DNA of 10,404 nucleotides from a bacterium. GTDB taxonomy: Bacteria > UBP18 > UBA7526. Position 1 is the first letter of the stretch; each line of letters opens with the position of its first letter. The notes below the pieces were generated by a model that saw only the letters and a program-made list of their open reading frames with translations, made no database searches and was not told the origin of the DNA. Shown here in pieces: positions 1 to 5,630 of the stretch. Position numbers and translations under genes: made by a program. The DNA lies in contig JAHIPW010000025.1 in assembly GCA_018903055.1 (NCBI GenBank), positions 1 to 10,404 of the forward strand, written 5' to 3'.

Positions 1-164
1 AAGATATTTGAACGTTCGCTATCATCTAAGAGTCTTGCTTCTTTCCTCTTAAACAGACTATCCGGATCTTCAATGCCTAGCTTAATAAGAGGGTCTTTAT
101 ATCTCTTCTTTAATCTTATCTTCCAGTTTCCTCTTTTCAAGGTTAAGAAATTACTTCCGACCAT
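1..164 (-). CDS. 5' part of a possible LPS core kinase (WaaP/InaA-like), cut by the window edge
   Basis: An open frame begins with an ATG at 164-162 and runs without a stop for 54 codons off the left edge. It overlaps the 3' end of the upstream heptosyltransferase gene by 22 nt. A purine-rich AGGAAAG lies a few bases before the ATG, inside the upstream gene, so the two are probably translationally coupled. The visible N-terminus is basic (a LKRGNWKIRLKK stretch) followed by LGIEDPDSLFKRKEA. This resembles the start of Kdo/WaaP-type lipopolysaccharide kinases, which often sit next to GT9 heptosyltransferase genes. No kinase catalytic motif is visible because the domain lies outside the window. 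The reading frame is well supported; the family assignment rests on weak N-terminal resemblance and context. Confidence 0.5.
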   Translation of the reverse strand, partial: MVGSNFLTLKRGNWKIRLKKRYKDPLIKLGIEDPDSLFKRKEARLLDDSERSNI

Positions 165-1249
165 TCTTTCTTTCCTGATAATTCCTTGTCTAATGCCTCG
201 ATGATCTCATCGATTCCCGTCCTTATGGAGAAGGCGATCTGATTCTTCCCTCTCGGCGCCCATTCTGGAATGCTCGTGGGATCGAAGAGGGCGATTAATG
301 GCTTTTTTAAAGCGCTGGCGATATGCATGGGGGCGCTATCCAGGCCGATATAGAGATTGCTTCTCTTAATTAGGGCGGCAAGTTGTTTCAGGCTGAGCTT
401 TCCCGAAAGATCGACTGGAGTCTTTTTCATGAGGCTAATTATCTCTTTTACTCTTCTTGTCTCCCTCTTTCCCGGACCAGAGGTAAAGATTACTTGGGAA
501 TGATACCTGCCGATGAGGTAGTCGCAGACCCGGGCAAATCCTTTGTCCGCCCACTCTTTCTCTCTCCATCTTGAGACGGGATGGATGATGGTTAATATCT
601 CTTCTTTCTCTATTCCCTTCTCCTTTAATAGGTTTTCGATATCTCTTTGGTCTTCATCAGAAACAAATATCTCGAGTTCTTTATTCTCGGTATCGATCCC
701 CAGGTTCCTGACCACATTCAAATCATGCTCTATGGTATGTTCTCTTATTCCTTTTGGCCGGGCAAGATGGGTAAACAAAAACTTCCTTCCCAGGGTTCCC
801 TTCCCTTTGAAGTGCCAGTGGAAAAGGAGATACCTTAATTTAGGAAAAAGGTTTTTAAAAGTAATCTTTTCTCTGGGAACGTCGAAGCTGGCCCTTATCT
901 TTGCTCCACTGACGAAAGAGATCACTGCCCCCCTATCTCCCTCTCCTAAATCGACAACCAAATCGAACCCCTTATCCCTTATGCTCTTTGCCCATTTTAG
1001 ACTCTCAATAATCTTTTTTACTCTGGACAGTTTCTTTATGGAACGATCAAGAGTTAAAATCTCATCGATCAGAGGATTCCTGGTGAGCATCTCCTCTGTC
1101 CCCTTATTTATCAGACAGGCGATATGGGCTTTAGGGAACCTTTCTCTCAGGGCCCGGACAGTGGGAACCATTAATAGCACATCCCCAATGTGTTTGAACT
1201 TTATTACCAGTATTCTTTGAATTTTACTCAGATCCACCTTTTTATTCAT
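143..1249 (-). CDS. waaQ: WaaQ-type LPS heptosyltransferase (glycosyltransferase family 9)
   Basis: This is a cytoplasmic GT-B enzyme expected to transfer heptose from ADP-heptose to the LPS inner core. The 368-residue length fits the family. The N-terminal motif RILVIKFKHIGDVLLMVP (about residues 12-29) carries the conserved Gly-Asp of GT9 enzymes. Near residues 95-115, a DLVVDLGEGDRG segment is typical of the RfaQ/heptosyltransferase III branch. The C-terminal donor-site block LYIGLDSAPMHIA followed by LIALFDPTSIPEWAPRG also matches that branch better than WaaF or WaaC. An ATG at 1249 and an adjacent GTG at 1252 both fit. The nearest ribosome-binding-like sequence, AGGG at 1260-1263, is partly formed by the edge of the heptamer array. 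The product could be any GT9 transferase, since donor and acceptor cannot be read from sequence. Confidence 0.85.
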   Translation of the reverse strand: MNKKVDLSKIQRILVIKFKHIGDVLLMVPTVRALRERFPKAHIACLINKGTEEMLTRNPLIDEILTLDRSIKKLSRVKKIIESLKWAKSIRDKGFDLVVDLGEGDRGAVISFVSGAKIRASFDVPREKITFKNLFPKLRYLLFHWHFKGKGTLGRKFLFTHLARPKGIREHTIEHDLNVVRNLGIDTENKELEIFVSDEDQRDIENLLKEKGIEKEEILTIIHPVSRWREKEWADKGFARVCDYLIGRYHSQVIFTSGPGKRETRRVKEIISLMKKTPVDLSGKLSLKQLAALIKRSNLYIGLDSAPMHIASALKKPLIALFDPTSIPEWAPRGKNQIAFSIRTGIDEIIEALDKELSGKKEWSEVIS

Positions 1250-1261
1250 CACTCATTATCC

Positions 1262-1296
1262 CTACAGGCTACAGGCTACAGGCTACAGGCCTCAGG
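1262..1296. repeat. Heptamer tandem array, CTACAGG unit, five units
   Basis: Four perfect CTACAGG units (1262-1289) are followed by one variant, CCTCAGG. The array lies between the waaQ start and the 3' end of the deacetylase gene. The same unit in the opposite orientation (GTAGCCT register) occurs at 4310-4330. On the coding strand the unit reads CCTGTAG, which contains TAG, so several units close all three frames. Confidence 0.9.
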
Positions 1297-1308
1297 CTTC
1301 AAAAGAAG

Positions 1309-1350
1309 CTTGCGGCTTGAGGCGTGTGACTTGAGGCGTGTGGCTTGCAG
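1309..1350. repeat. Degenerate heptamer array, CTTGAGG/CGTGTGG units, six units
   Basis: Six consecutive 7-nt units keep strict register: CTTGCGG, CTTGAGG, CGTGTGA, CTTGAGG, CGTGTGG, CTTGCAG. A 12-nt spacer containing CTTC and GAAG separates it from the CTACAGG array. The two arrays nearly fill the 111 nt between the two genes. The unit differs from the neighbouring array but has the same period. Confidence 0.8.
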
Positions 1351-1360
1351 CCTTTTGTTT

Positions 1361-2053
1361 TTAAATCCGGCTTCTTCCCAGTTTTAAATTCAGGATAAAA
1401 TGGAGTTTTGTATCGTAGCCTCGAATGAGTATCCGGCGCAAGAGAAAGGGGTCTTCATTTCTACCATTCTTCCCGGGAAGAGTAGAGAATGCCCCCAGAT
1501 AGTTAGCTTCCTTTACCATTTTCTCAATTTGAGAATTGAACTTTCCATAGGGATAAGCAAAGAACCCAATGGGTTCTTTCAATCTCTCCTCCAGTATCCT
1601 TTTAGAATCCCTGATCTCAGATAATACTTTATCCCGAGATAGTTCTAAGAGATTAGGGTGTGTGTGGGTATGAGAGCCAAAGAAAAAACCCTCTTTTCTC
1701 ATCTTTCCAATCTCCTCCCAGGAGAGTATCTCTTCTTCTCCCTTGCTCCATCCATCTTTCTTACCAATATATTGGGTAACTAGGAATATGGTTGCCCGGA
1801 AATTATATTTTTTTAGGGTGGGATAGGCGTAGGTAACGTTATCTTTATAACCGTCGTCGAAGATAAGGAGCACTGGCTTCTTTGGTAAAGCTCTTCCCTC
1901 TTTAACAAACCTTAATAGGTCATCTGGTGAGATGGTCTGATACCCCTTCTTAGAAAGATACTCCATCTGGTTGGTAAATCTTTCCGGGCTTATCCTATAC
2001 TTCTCTTTCTTGCCTGGACTGACCTTATGATACATCAGAACCGGAATTCTCAT
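1361..2053 (-). CDS. Polysaccharide deacetylase (NodB homology, carbohydrate esterase family 4)
   Basis: The 230-residue protein starts with the PVLMYHKVS motif common at the N-terminus of bacterial CE4 deacetylases. The metal and catalytic motifs are in order: LIFDDGY (Asp-Asp at about 66-67), SHTHTHP (about 127-133, fitting His-Ser/Thr-x-x-His) and AYPYGKF (about 166-172). CE4 enzymes remove N- or O-acetyl groups from sugar polymers using a divalent metal. There is no signal peptide or membrane anchor, so it probably works in the cytoplasm, perhaps deacetylating a HexNAc residue of the growing core; that role is inferred from the cluster. The ATG at 2053 directly follows an in-frame TAG and has a GAGGG ribosome site close upstream. 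The domain call is secure; the substrate is unknown. Confidence 0.9.
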   Translation of the reverse strand: MRIPVLMYHKVSPGKKEKYRISPERFTNQMEYLSKKGYQTISPDDLLRFVKEGRALPKKPVLLIFDDGYKDNVTYAYPTLKKYNFRATIFLVTQYIGKKDGWSKGEEEILSWEEIGKMRKEGFFFGSHTHTHPNLLELSRDKVLSEIRDSKRILEERLKEPIGFFAYPYGKFNSQIEKMVKEANYLGAFSTLPGKNGRNEDPFLLRRILIRGYDTKLHFILNLKLGRSRI

Positions 2054-2073
2054 CTACCCTCGCTTCACTCGGA

Positions 2074-2178
2074 TAGTTTGTTAGTTAGTTAGCACGCTCA
2101 CTTCGCTCGCTTTAGTTATTAGTTAAAAAATTTACTAACTACTAAAGGGCGAAGCCTGTCCTAACTACTAACCAACTA
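2074..2178. repeat. Imperfect palindrome of about 105 bp filling an intergenic gap
   Basis: Outer arms at 2074-2092 (TAGTTTGTTAGTTAGTTAG) and 2161-2178 (CTAACTACTAACCAACTA) are complementary with one gap and one mismatch. Inside them, CTTCGCTCGCTTTAGT pairs with ACTAAAGGGCGAAG. Inside those, TTAGTTATTAGTTAAA (2112-2127) pairs with TTTACTAACTACTAA (2131-2145) around a short A-run. The element could form one long stem in RNA or DNA. Its right arm includes the stop codon of the upstream glycosyltransferase gene. The arms are built from GTTAGTTA-like short units. Confidence 0.8.
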
Positions 2179-2913
2179 ATTTTTACTGCTTTTTTCCCAT
2201 AATCTAGCATACTTACTGAAGGTGTAATAGGAATGGCAGAGGGCTAAAATCAGACCATGAATACCGTCTAAGAAGCCCCTTTTTATAATATACATCTTGA
2301 AGAAGGTAAAAGGAGGATGAAAAAATATCCGATACCACCCTGCTCTTCCTTCCCTCTCTTTTATGGTTAATCTGGCATATTTATCTAAACGGCGTAGATA
2401 TTCACCTATGGACCGGGCAGTAAAGTGCTCTATCGCACCCTTAAGATAATCCTTTTTGCCCTCTGCCTGAACTGCCTCATGAACCATCCGCTCATTAAAC
2501 CTTCCTTTTCCCTTTTTAAAGAGTCTAAGATGATAGTCCGGGTACCAGCCAGAGTGTCTCATCCACTTTCCCAAGAAGTAGGCCTTATTGGGAATGTAAT
2601 AGCCATCGTACTGCTTTTCTTGAATGGCCTCTTTTATCTCTCTGGCCAGTTCCTGGGTAACCCGCTCATCGGCATCAATATTCAATACCCATTCTCCAGT
2701 CGCCTTCTCCAAAGCAAGGTTCTTCTGCCTTCCATATCCCATCCATTCCTGTTGGAGTATCTTATCCGTATATTCTTTGGCAATCTCTACTGTTCTATCA
2801 TGGGAAAAGGAATCAACGATGACAATCTCATCCGCCCACTTCACACTTTTCAGACAATCCCTGATATTTTCTTCTTCGTTCTTAGTAATAATGATTACGG
2901 AGAGTTTAGCCAT
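2176..2913 (-). CDS. WaaE/KdtX-type LPS core glycosyltransferase (family 2)
   Basis: The 245-residue protein has a GT-A fold. It begins with KLSVIIITKNEEENI (about residues 3-17), the nucleotide-sugar binding start of GT2 enzymes. IVIVDSFSHDRT follows at about 30-41, and the metal-binding DADE at 80-83. GWYPDYHLRLFKK at about 122-134 and MVHEAV at about 143-148 are hallmarks of the WaaE/KdtX branch, which adds a beta-1,4-glucose to inner-core heptose in enterobacteria. The C-terminal third (about 195-230) is hydrophobic and aromatic, suggesting association with the inner-membrane face. GGAG eight bases before the ATG at 2913 supports the start. The final Asn codon and TAG stop lie at the edge of the palindrome. 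The sugar transferred here cannot be read from sequence. Confidence 0.87.
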   Translation of the reverse strand: MAKLSVIIITKNEEENIRDCLKSVKWADEIVIVDSFSHDRTVEIAKEYTDKILQQEWMGYGRQKNLALEKATGEWVLNIDADERVTQELAREIKEAIQEKQYDGYYIPNKAYFLGKWMRHSGWYPDYHLRLFKKGKGRFNERMVHEAVQAEGKKDYLKGAIEHFTARSIGEYLRRLDKYARLTIKEREGRAGWYRIFFHPPFTFFKMYIIKRGFLDGIHGLILALCHSYYTFSKYARLWEKSSKN

Positions 2914-2946
2914 TCCAGTTTCTCCATTTGGTAGAAATGAGTTTAC

Positions 2947-3064
2947 GGTTTACCCCGTAAGACTTTTAGCTAAACACTTTTCAATCGGTTATATAACTAT
3001 TGTTCACTCTACCCAACCCTAAGAATTGACAATAACTTTTTTGAAAAGTCTAACGGGGTTTACA
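2947..3064. repeat. MITE-like inverted repeat (about 118 bp) with heptamer edges
   Basis: A 21-nt left arm (2947-2967), containing ACCCCGTAAGACTTTT, matches the reverse complement of the right arm (3044-3064), containing AAAAGTCTAACGGGGT, at 17 of 21 positions. The core CCCCGT-N-AGACTTTT is identical apart from the middle base. The outer edges carry 7-nt units: AGTTTAC and GGTTTAC on the left (2940-2953), GTTTACA, GCGAACA and GTTTACA on the right (3058-3078). No transposase frame lies inside, so at most it is a non-autonomous element. The wider 266-nt gap 2914-3179 holds this element, a featureless stretch at about 3079-3160, and the ACTGGTT array. Confidence 0.7.
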
Positions 3065-3160
3065 GCGAACAGTTTACAGTAAAAAAACTAAAAGAGTATC
3101 AGAGCACAGTGAAGAATTTAGCCAGATTGTCTGGCGTCTATACTGATATTCTATGGTTTT

Positions 3161-3195
3161 ACTGGTTACTGTTAACTGGTTACTGGTTACTTTGG
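3161..3195. repeat. Heptamer array, ACTGGTT unit, five units, overlapping the waaF 3' end
   Basis: Units in register are ACTGGTT, ACTGTTA, ACTGGTT, ACTGGTT, ACTTTGG. The array overlaps the last codons and TAA stop of waaF (stop at 3180-3182), so the terminal Ser-Asn-Gln and the stop are repeat-encoded. On the coding strand the unit contains TAA, which closes all frames after a few units. Confidence 0.85.
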
Positions 3196-4211
3196 CATTC
3201 ACGATTCAGGTATGTTTTTGCTGCTTGAAAGACATCTTCTGCACTAATCTCTTTAAAACAGATTAATTTCTTACACTTCCTTCTAAAGCAGGGACTGCAG
3301 GAAACCTTCTTATAGATGATGGTGCAGTCCTCTTTTCTCCAAGGTCTAGTCTTTTCAGGGTCGGATGAACCAAATAGAGCAACGATGGGTGTCTTAGTGG
3401 TGGAGGCGACCTGTAAGGGACCACTATCATTAGTAATAAAGAGACGACATTTTTCGATTAATGCCCTAAGTTGTTTTAAGGATGTTTTTCCTACCGCATT
3501 TATTGGATTAGCGGTCATCTTATCTATAATCTTCTGAATGAGAGGAAGATCGTTCTTTCCCCCAAAGAGAATTACTCTGGCTCTGTAACTTTTTATTAAA
3601 CTATCTGCTAAAGTGGCATACCTTTTAGGAAACCATCTCTTGGCGGGTCCAAAATAGGCCCCAGGAAAGATACCGACGAGTAAATCGTCCTTTCCATAAC
3701 TACTCTTAATTAGAAAATTTCTCGCCCATTCTTTAGCCTCCCCATCTTCAGCCATGAAGACCTCTTTTCTTGTTATCTCTACTCCCAAAGCCTTTACTAA
3801 TCCCAAAAAGAAATCTACCTCGTGCTGAGTCTTTTTAGAACGTTTAACTACCTTGGTTAAGAGGAGATTGCGTAGACTATGGGAATACCCTACCCTCTCT
3901 GGAATCCTTGCCAGATAGAAGAGGATGGCTGGCTCATAAGAGGTGGACTGCATAATAATCCCCAGGTTAAACTTCTTCTCTCTTAAAGTTCTAATGAGTT
4001 TAATCTTCTCTTTTAGCCTCCCTCCTCGTCCATACACAATTAACTCATCAATGTTTGGATTCCCTTCGTATATCTCGGCTAAATTTTCCGGGACAAGAAG
4101 ACTAATCTTTGCTTTCGGAAAGCCGCTTCTTAAGGCAGATAGAGCAGGAGTAATGAAAATAGCATCCCCCACCCAGTTTACTCCTTTCACCAATATTCTC
4201 TTATATTCCAT
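3180..4211 (-). CDS. waaF: ADP-heptose:LPS heptosyltransferase II
   Basis: This GT9 enzyme adds the second heptose to heptose I of the LPS inner core from ADP-heptose, on the cytoplasmic membrane face. RILVKGVNWVGDAIFITPAL near the N-terminus has the Gly-Asp pair at about 15-16. GIFPGAYFGPAKRWFPKRYA is the WaaF signature, and FITNDSGPLQVAS followed by IVALFGSSDPEKTRPW is the donor site. A Cys-rich tail, SCSPCFRRKCKKLICF, is typical of WaaF. In the donor site the usual SGPMH is SGPLQ, a possible subfamily difference. The ATG at 4211 is preferred (343 residues) because TGAGG lies six bases before it; an ATG at 4223 has no ribosome site. The stop is inside the ACTGGTT array. Confidence 0.92.
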   Translation of the reverse strand: MEYKRILVKGVNWVGDAIFITPALSALRSGFPKAKISLLVPENLAEIYEGNPNIDELIVYGRGGRLKEKIKLIRTLREKKFNLGIIMQSTSYEPAILFYLARIPERVGYSHSLRNLLLTKVVKRSKKTQHEVDFFLGLVKALGVEITRKEVFMAEDGEAKEWARNFLIKSSYGKDDLLVGIFPGAYFGPAKRWFPKRYATLADSLIKSYRARVILFGGKNDLPLIQKIIDKMTANPINAVGKTSLKQLRALIEKCRLFITNDSGPLQVASTTKTPIVALFGSSDPEKTRPWRKEDCTIIYKKVSCSPCFRRKCKKLICFKEISAEDVFQAAKTYLNRECQSNQ

Positions 4212-4217
4212 TTCAAG

Positions 4218-4222
4218 CCTCA
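4218..4222 (-). promoter_or_regulatory. Ribosome binding site deciding the waaF start
   Basis: The coding strand reads TGAGG six bases before the ATG at 4211. The in-frame ATG at 4223 overlaps this site and has only a CCTAAAC context upstream. This favours the downstream ATG. Confidence 0.6.
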
Positions 4223-4230
4223 TGTTTAGG

Positions 4231-4302
4231 AATCGGTGAATCGGCGAGCCGGTGAATCGGAGACTTTCTCCGTTTCTCCCCTTCTCCGTTTCTCCGTTTC
4301 AA
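4231..4302. repeat. Octamer array of nine units made of two unit families
   Basis: Four units of the AATCGGTG type (4231-4262: AATCGGTG, AATCGGCG, AGCCGGTG, AATCGGAG) run directly into five units of the CGTTTCTC type (4263-4302: ACTTTCTC, CGTTTCTC, CCCTTCTC, CGTTTCTC, CGTTTCAA). The 8-nt register is not broken. The array sits just upstream of the waaF start and would be transcribed as its leader. Confidence 0.85.
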
Positions 4303-4309
4303 CATTCTT

Positions 4310-4330
4310 GTAGCCTGTAGCCTGTAGCCA
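4310..4330. repeat. Heptamer array, GTAGCCT unit, three units
   Basis: GTAGCCT, GTAGCCT and GTAGCCA end two bases before the lpxK stop codon. The unit is the reverse complement of the CTACAGG unit at 1262-1296, in a different register. Confidence 0.85.
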
Positions 4331-4332
4331 GG

Positions 4333-5427
4333 TTAGAGCATCCTTTCCAAGATTTCCTGGCCTTTGGTGATCTTCAGTTTTATTCTTAAGGCAAGGACGG
4401 ATTCATTTTCTAATAATGGCTCAAGGCGCACCCCATCCTTCTGGGTAGTAACAATGAGACAGCCTCTTGCCTTACTAGTAATTTCTTCTAAATCTTCCTT
4501 AGTATAGAGATAGTGATCAGGATAGCGAAGCCTCTTCATAATTATTGCCTTCAGATTCTTCAATGTCTTCTCAAAGGACTCTGGGTGGGCGATACTCGAT
4601 AAAGCAAGAACCTCTTTATTCTCTACAAATTCCAAGTCGAGCCTTCTCTTACTCTTCAAATCTTCTAAATAGCATGGAGCATGGATGCTCTCCAGAATGG
4701 GAGCGAAGGAGTTAATTTTTCTTATCCTGTCCTTCAAGCCCGCTAAATTTCCCGCTTGATCTGTTCTGGTCAAGATGAAGAGGTCTGCCCTCTTGAGACT
4801 CTCTAATGGCTCTCTCAGTATTCCTCTCGGTAGAAGGTGCCCGTTGCCAAAGGGATTGAGGCTATCGATAAGTAGAACATCCAGATCACGCTCCAAACTC
4901 TGGTATTGGAAACCATCGTCCAGGATAAAGGTCTCTGTATCAAAATTAGCTAAACAGTAATTTCCGCTTTTTATGCGATCCTTTCCTATGACTATTGGAA
5001 CGCCCGATAGATTCTGAGCCAAGAGATAAGGCTCATCTCCCGCCTCTTTCGCCGACAATAGAATCTTCTTCCCATCCGTCACTACTGCGACCCGCGATCC
5101 GTAATTTTGAATTTTGCACTTTGAATTTTGAATTTTTCCTCCGTATCCCCTACTCAGTATGGCTGTCTTTCTCCCCTTCTCTTGAAGAAGTCCTGCTATT
5201 CTTTCAACTGCTGGAGTCTTCCCCGTTCCTCCTACAGTCAAGTTGCCCACACTAATCACCTTTGCTTTTAGTCTCGCTTTTCTTAAGATTCTTAATTTAT
5301 ATAGAAGTTGAATAATTTTAAGGCCTAAATAGTATATCCCGGATAGAATTAAAAGAATAGGACGCAACAGGGAGGCAAAGAGACCCCTTCTCTCATCTGA
5401 AATAATACTCAATAAATATTTCTCCAT
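4333..5427 (-). CDS. lpxK: Tetraacyldisaccharide 4'-kinase
   Basis: LpxK phosphorylates the 4' position of the lipid A disaccharide using ATP, at the inner membrane. The 364-residue protein has a hydrophobic N-terminal segment (about 18-44) that would anchor it. The P-loop is SVGNLTVGGTGKTP (about 59-72), followed by SRGYGGK. Other signatures are ETFILDDGFQYQSLERDLDVL (DDGFQ at about 170-174), NPFGNGHLLPRGILREP (about 191-207) and IVTTQKDGVRLEPL near the C-terminus. Start at 5427: AGGAG lies a few bases upstream and an in-frame TAG abuts the ATG. Residues about 98-108 (KIQNSKCKIQN) are encoded by an AATTTTG heptamer array, in the variable stretch between GYGGK and the VTDGK segment. The catalytic motifs are intact, so the enzyme is probably functional. 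Confidence 0.95.
   Translation of the reverse strand: MEKYLLSIISDERRGLFASLLRPILLILSGIYYLGLKIIQLLYKLRILRKARLKAKVISVGNLTVGGTGKTPAVERIAGLLQEKGRKTAILSRGYGGKIQNSKCKIQNYGSRVAVVTDGKKILLSAKEAGDEPYLLAQNLSGVPIVIGKDRIKSGNYCLANFDTETFILDDGFQYQSLERDLDVLLIDSLNPFGNGHLLPRGILREPLESLKRADLFILTRTDQAGNLAGLKDRIRKINSFAPILESIHAPCYLEDLKSKRRLDLEFVENKEVLALSSIAHPESFEKTLKNLKAIIMKRLRYPDHYLYTKEDLEEITSKARGCLIVTTQKDGVRLEPLLENESVLALRIKLKITKGQEILERML
5103..5137. repeat. Heptamer array inside lpxK, AATTTTG unit, five units
   Basis: Units in register are AATTTTG, AATTTTG, CACTTTG, AATTTTG, AATTTTT. On the coding strand the unit (CAAAATT) has no stop in any frame and is read as a Lys/Gln/Asn/Ser-rich peptide. It resembles the CATTTTG arrays in the gap upstream of the lpxK start (5526-5546, 5610-5630). 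Confidence 0.9.
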
Positions 5428-5450
5428 CTACTCTCCTACTCTCTCTTCAG

Positions 5451-5500
5451 TATCGGTTAATAATGGTTAATATCAGTTAATACCGGTTAATAACGGTTAC
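5451..5500. repeat. Decamer array, TANNGGTTAA unit, five units
   Basis: TATCGGTTAA, TAATGGTTAA, TATCAGTTAA, TACCGGTTAA and TAACGGTTAC follow each other with an exact 10-nt period. The array lies just upstream of the lpxK ribosome site. The GGTTA core is shared with the arrays at 3161-3195 and 7561-7611. Confidence 0.9.
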
Positions 5501-5525
5501 TTTCAAATCGTCCCACCCACTTTTT

Positions 5526-5630
5526 CATTTTGCATTGCTAATTTTGCCCCTCGATTTCTCTCGGGATACTTCGCTGAATCCTTCGAGGTATCCTGAGCAA
5601 AGCGAAGGGCATTTTGCATTTTTCATTAAT
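5526..5630. repeat. CATTTTG heptamers flanking a nested palindrome
   Basis: Heptamers CATTTTG, CATTGCT and AATTTTG (5526-5546) and CATTTTG, CATTTTT and CATTAAT (5610-5630) lie in the same orientation on either side of a 65-bp palindrome. The right block overlaps the stop codon of the next lpxL gene (TTA at 5626-5628 on the plus strand). The arrangement looks like a palindrome inserted within, or captured by, an older heptamer array. Confidence 0.75.
5546..5610. repeat. Nested palindrome of the TCCTGAGC...CGAAGG type
   Basis: Outer arms GCCCCTCG (5546-5553) and CGAAGGGC (5603-5610) pair with one mismatch. Inner arms CTCGGGATAC (5560-5569) and GTATCCTGAG (5588-5597) pair over 10 bp with one G-T. 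The loop contains TTCGCTGAATCCTTCGAG. Sequences of this CTTCG/CTGAG type are widespread intergenic repeats in bacterial genomes; that relation is from general knowledge, not a search. Confidence 0.7.

Noticed and set aside
543-1220. A 225-codon open frame on the plus strand opposite waaQ.
   Set aside because: It is antisense to a gene with clear GT9 motifs, its protein is a Ser/Phe/Leu-rich mirror of that gene, and no family motif is visible.
2425-3022. Plus-strand open frames opposite and beyond the GT2 gene.
   Set aside because: They are antisense to a recognisable GT2 enzyme, and one runs into the inverted repeat; neither looks like a protein family.
3026-3055. TTGACA resembling a -35 box on the plus strand.
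   Set aside because: It points away from all genes, lies inside the inverted repeat, and no convincing -10 follows at 16-18 nt.
4212-4223. Start of waaF at the ATG at 4223.
   Set aside because: The ribosome-like TGAGG overlaps this ATG and is correctly spaced only for the ATG at 4211.
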